Shown here one piece after another: positions 19,073 through 19,152 of a stretch of 19,152 bases of DNA (its first letter is position 1; each line of letters begins with the position of its first letter). The notes below the pieces were generated by a model, which worked only from the letters and a program-made list of their open reading frames with translations, was not told where the DNA came from and did not search any database. A program made the position numbers and the translations under genes. This stretch comes from Smittium culicis (taxonomy: Eukaryota > Kickxellomycota > Harpellomycetes > Harpellales > Legeriomycetaceae): contig LSSN01003905.1 in assembly GCA_001970855.1 (NCBI GenBank), positions 1 to 19,152 of the forward strand, read 5' to 3'.

Positions 19073-19143
19073 CAGATGAAATTTTTCGCTCTAAAGCGTC
19101 GGTTCGAATTGATTATTGATGTGAGTAGATAATTAGTGAAGTG

Positions 19144-19150
19144 TTTTATA
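19144..19150 (-). promoter_or_regulatory. TATA box of TAF9
   Basis: The minus strand reads GCTATAAAAC at the window edge, about 157 bases upstream of the TAF9 ATG. The spacing suits a short leader of about 125 bases. Its context resembles the TATA box at 2814-2821. Confidence 0.45.
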
Positions 19151-19152
19151 GC

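Noticed and set aside
19093..19105. GGTTCGAATTG, resembling a tRNA B box
   Set aside because: No matching A box, acceptor stem or anticodon arm can be folded around it.

Overview
The window looks like chromosomal DNA of an AT-rich fungus. The evidence is eukaryotic housekeeping genes, short spliceosomal introns of 84-115 bases with GT/AG borders (one with a yeast-like TACTAAT branch site), and fungal-type CSC1 and DNF1/2 membrane proteins. Sparse introns and multi-kilobase AT-rich intergenic DNA would fit an early-diverging lineage such as the gut fungi of Kickxellomycotina. That placement is inference only.

Layout, left to right. (1) Positions 1-2123, minus strand: a two-exon CSC1/OSCA/TMEM63-type mechanosensitive cation channel whose C-terminus runs off the left edge. 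(2) Positions 2124-3420: its upstream region, made of a leader that is pyrimidine-rich on the sense strand, a TATA box at about 2815, and a GC-richer island. (3) Positions 3421-8055: a very AT-rich desert with simple repeats and no convincing gene. (4) Positions 8056-9456, plus strand: RNA polymerase I subunit RPA43, two exons, with a 21-bp minisatellite coding an acidic heptad repeat. (5) Positions 9641-10496: a degenerate array of about 40-bp units, then three copies of one roughly 190-bp TTAA-flanked MITE-like element, two direct and one inverted. (6) Positions 10497-13501: a purine-rich stretch, a GC-richer island and a pyrimidine-rich leader. (7) Positions 13502-17938, plus strand: an intronless 1478-residue DNF1/2-type P4-ATPase (lipid flippase). 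(8) Positions 18213-18987, minus strand: TAF9, four proposed exons, convergent with the flippase, with a TATA box at the right edge.

The genes do not form a pathway. The flippase and the channel are membrane proteins; RPA43 and TAF9 belong to the Pol I and Pol II machineries. The observation most worth following is the unreported-looking MITE cluster at 9890-10492: three diverged copies of 188-191 bp, TTAA at their borders, CCCTTT-type ends, and two copies abutting at one shared TTAA. The second is a recurring promoter layout, a GC-richer island followed by a strand-asymmetric pyrimidine tract, which also points to a possible unannotated minus-strand transcript starting near 11.3 kb.
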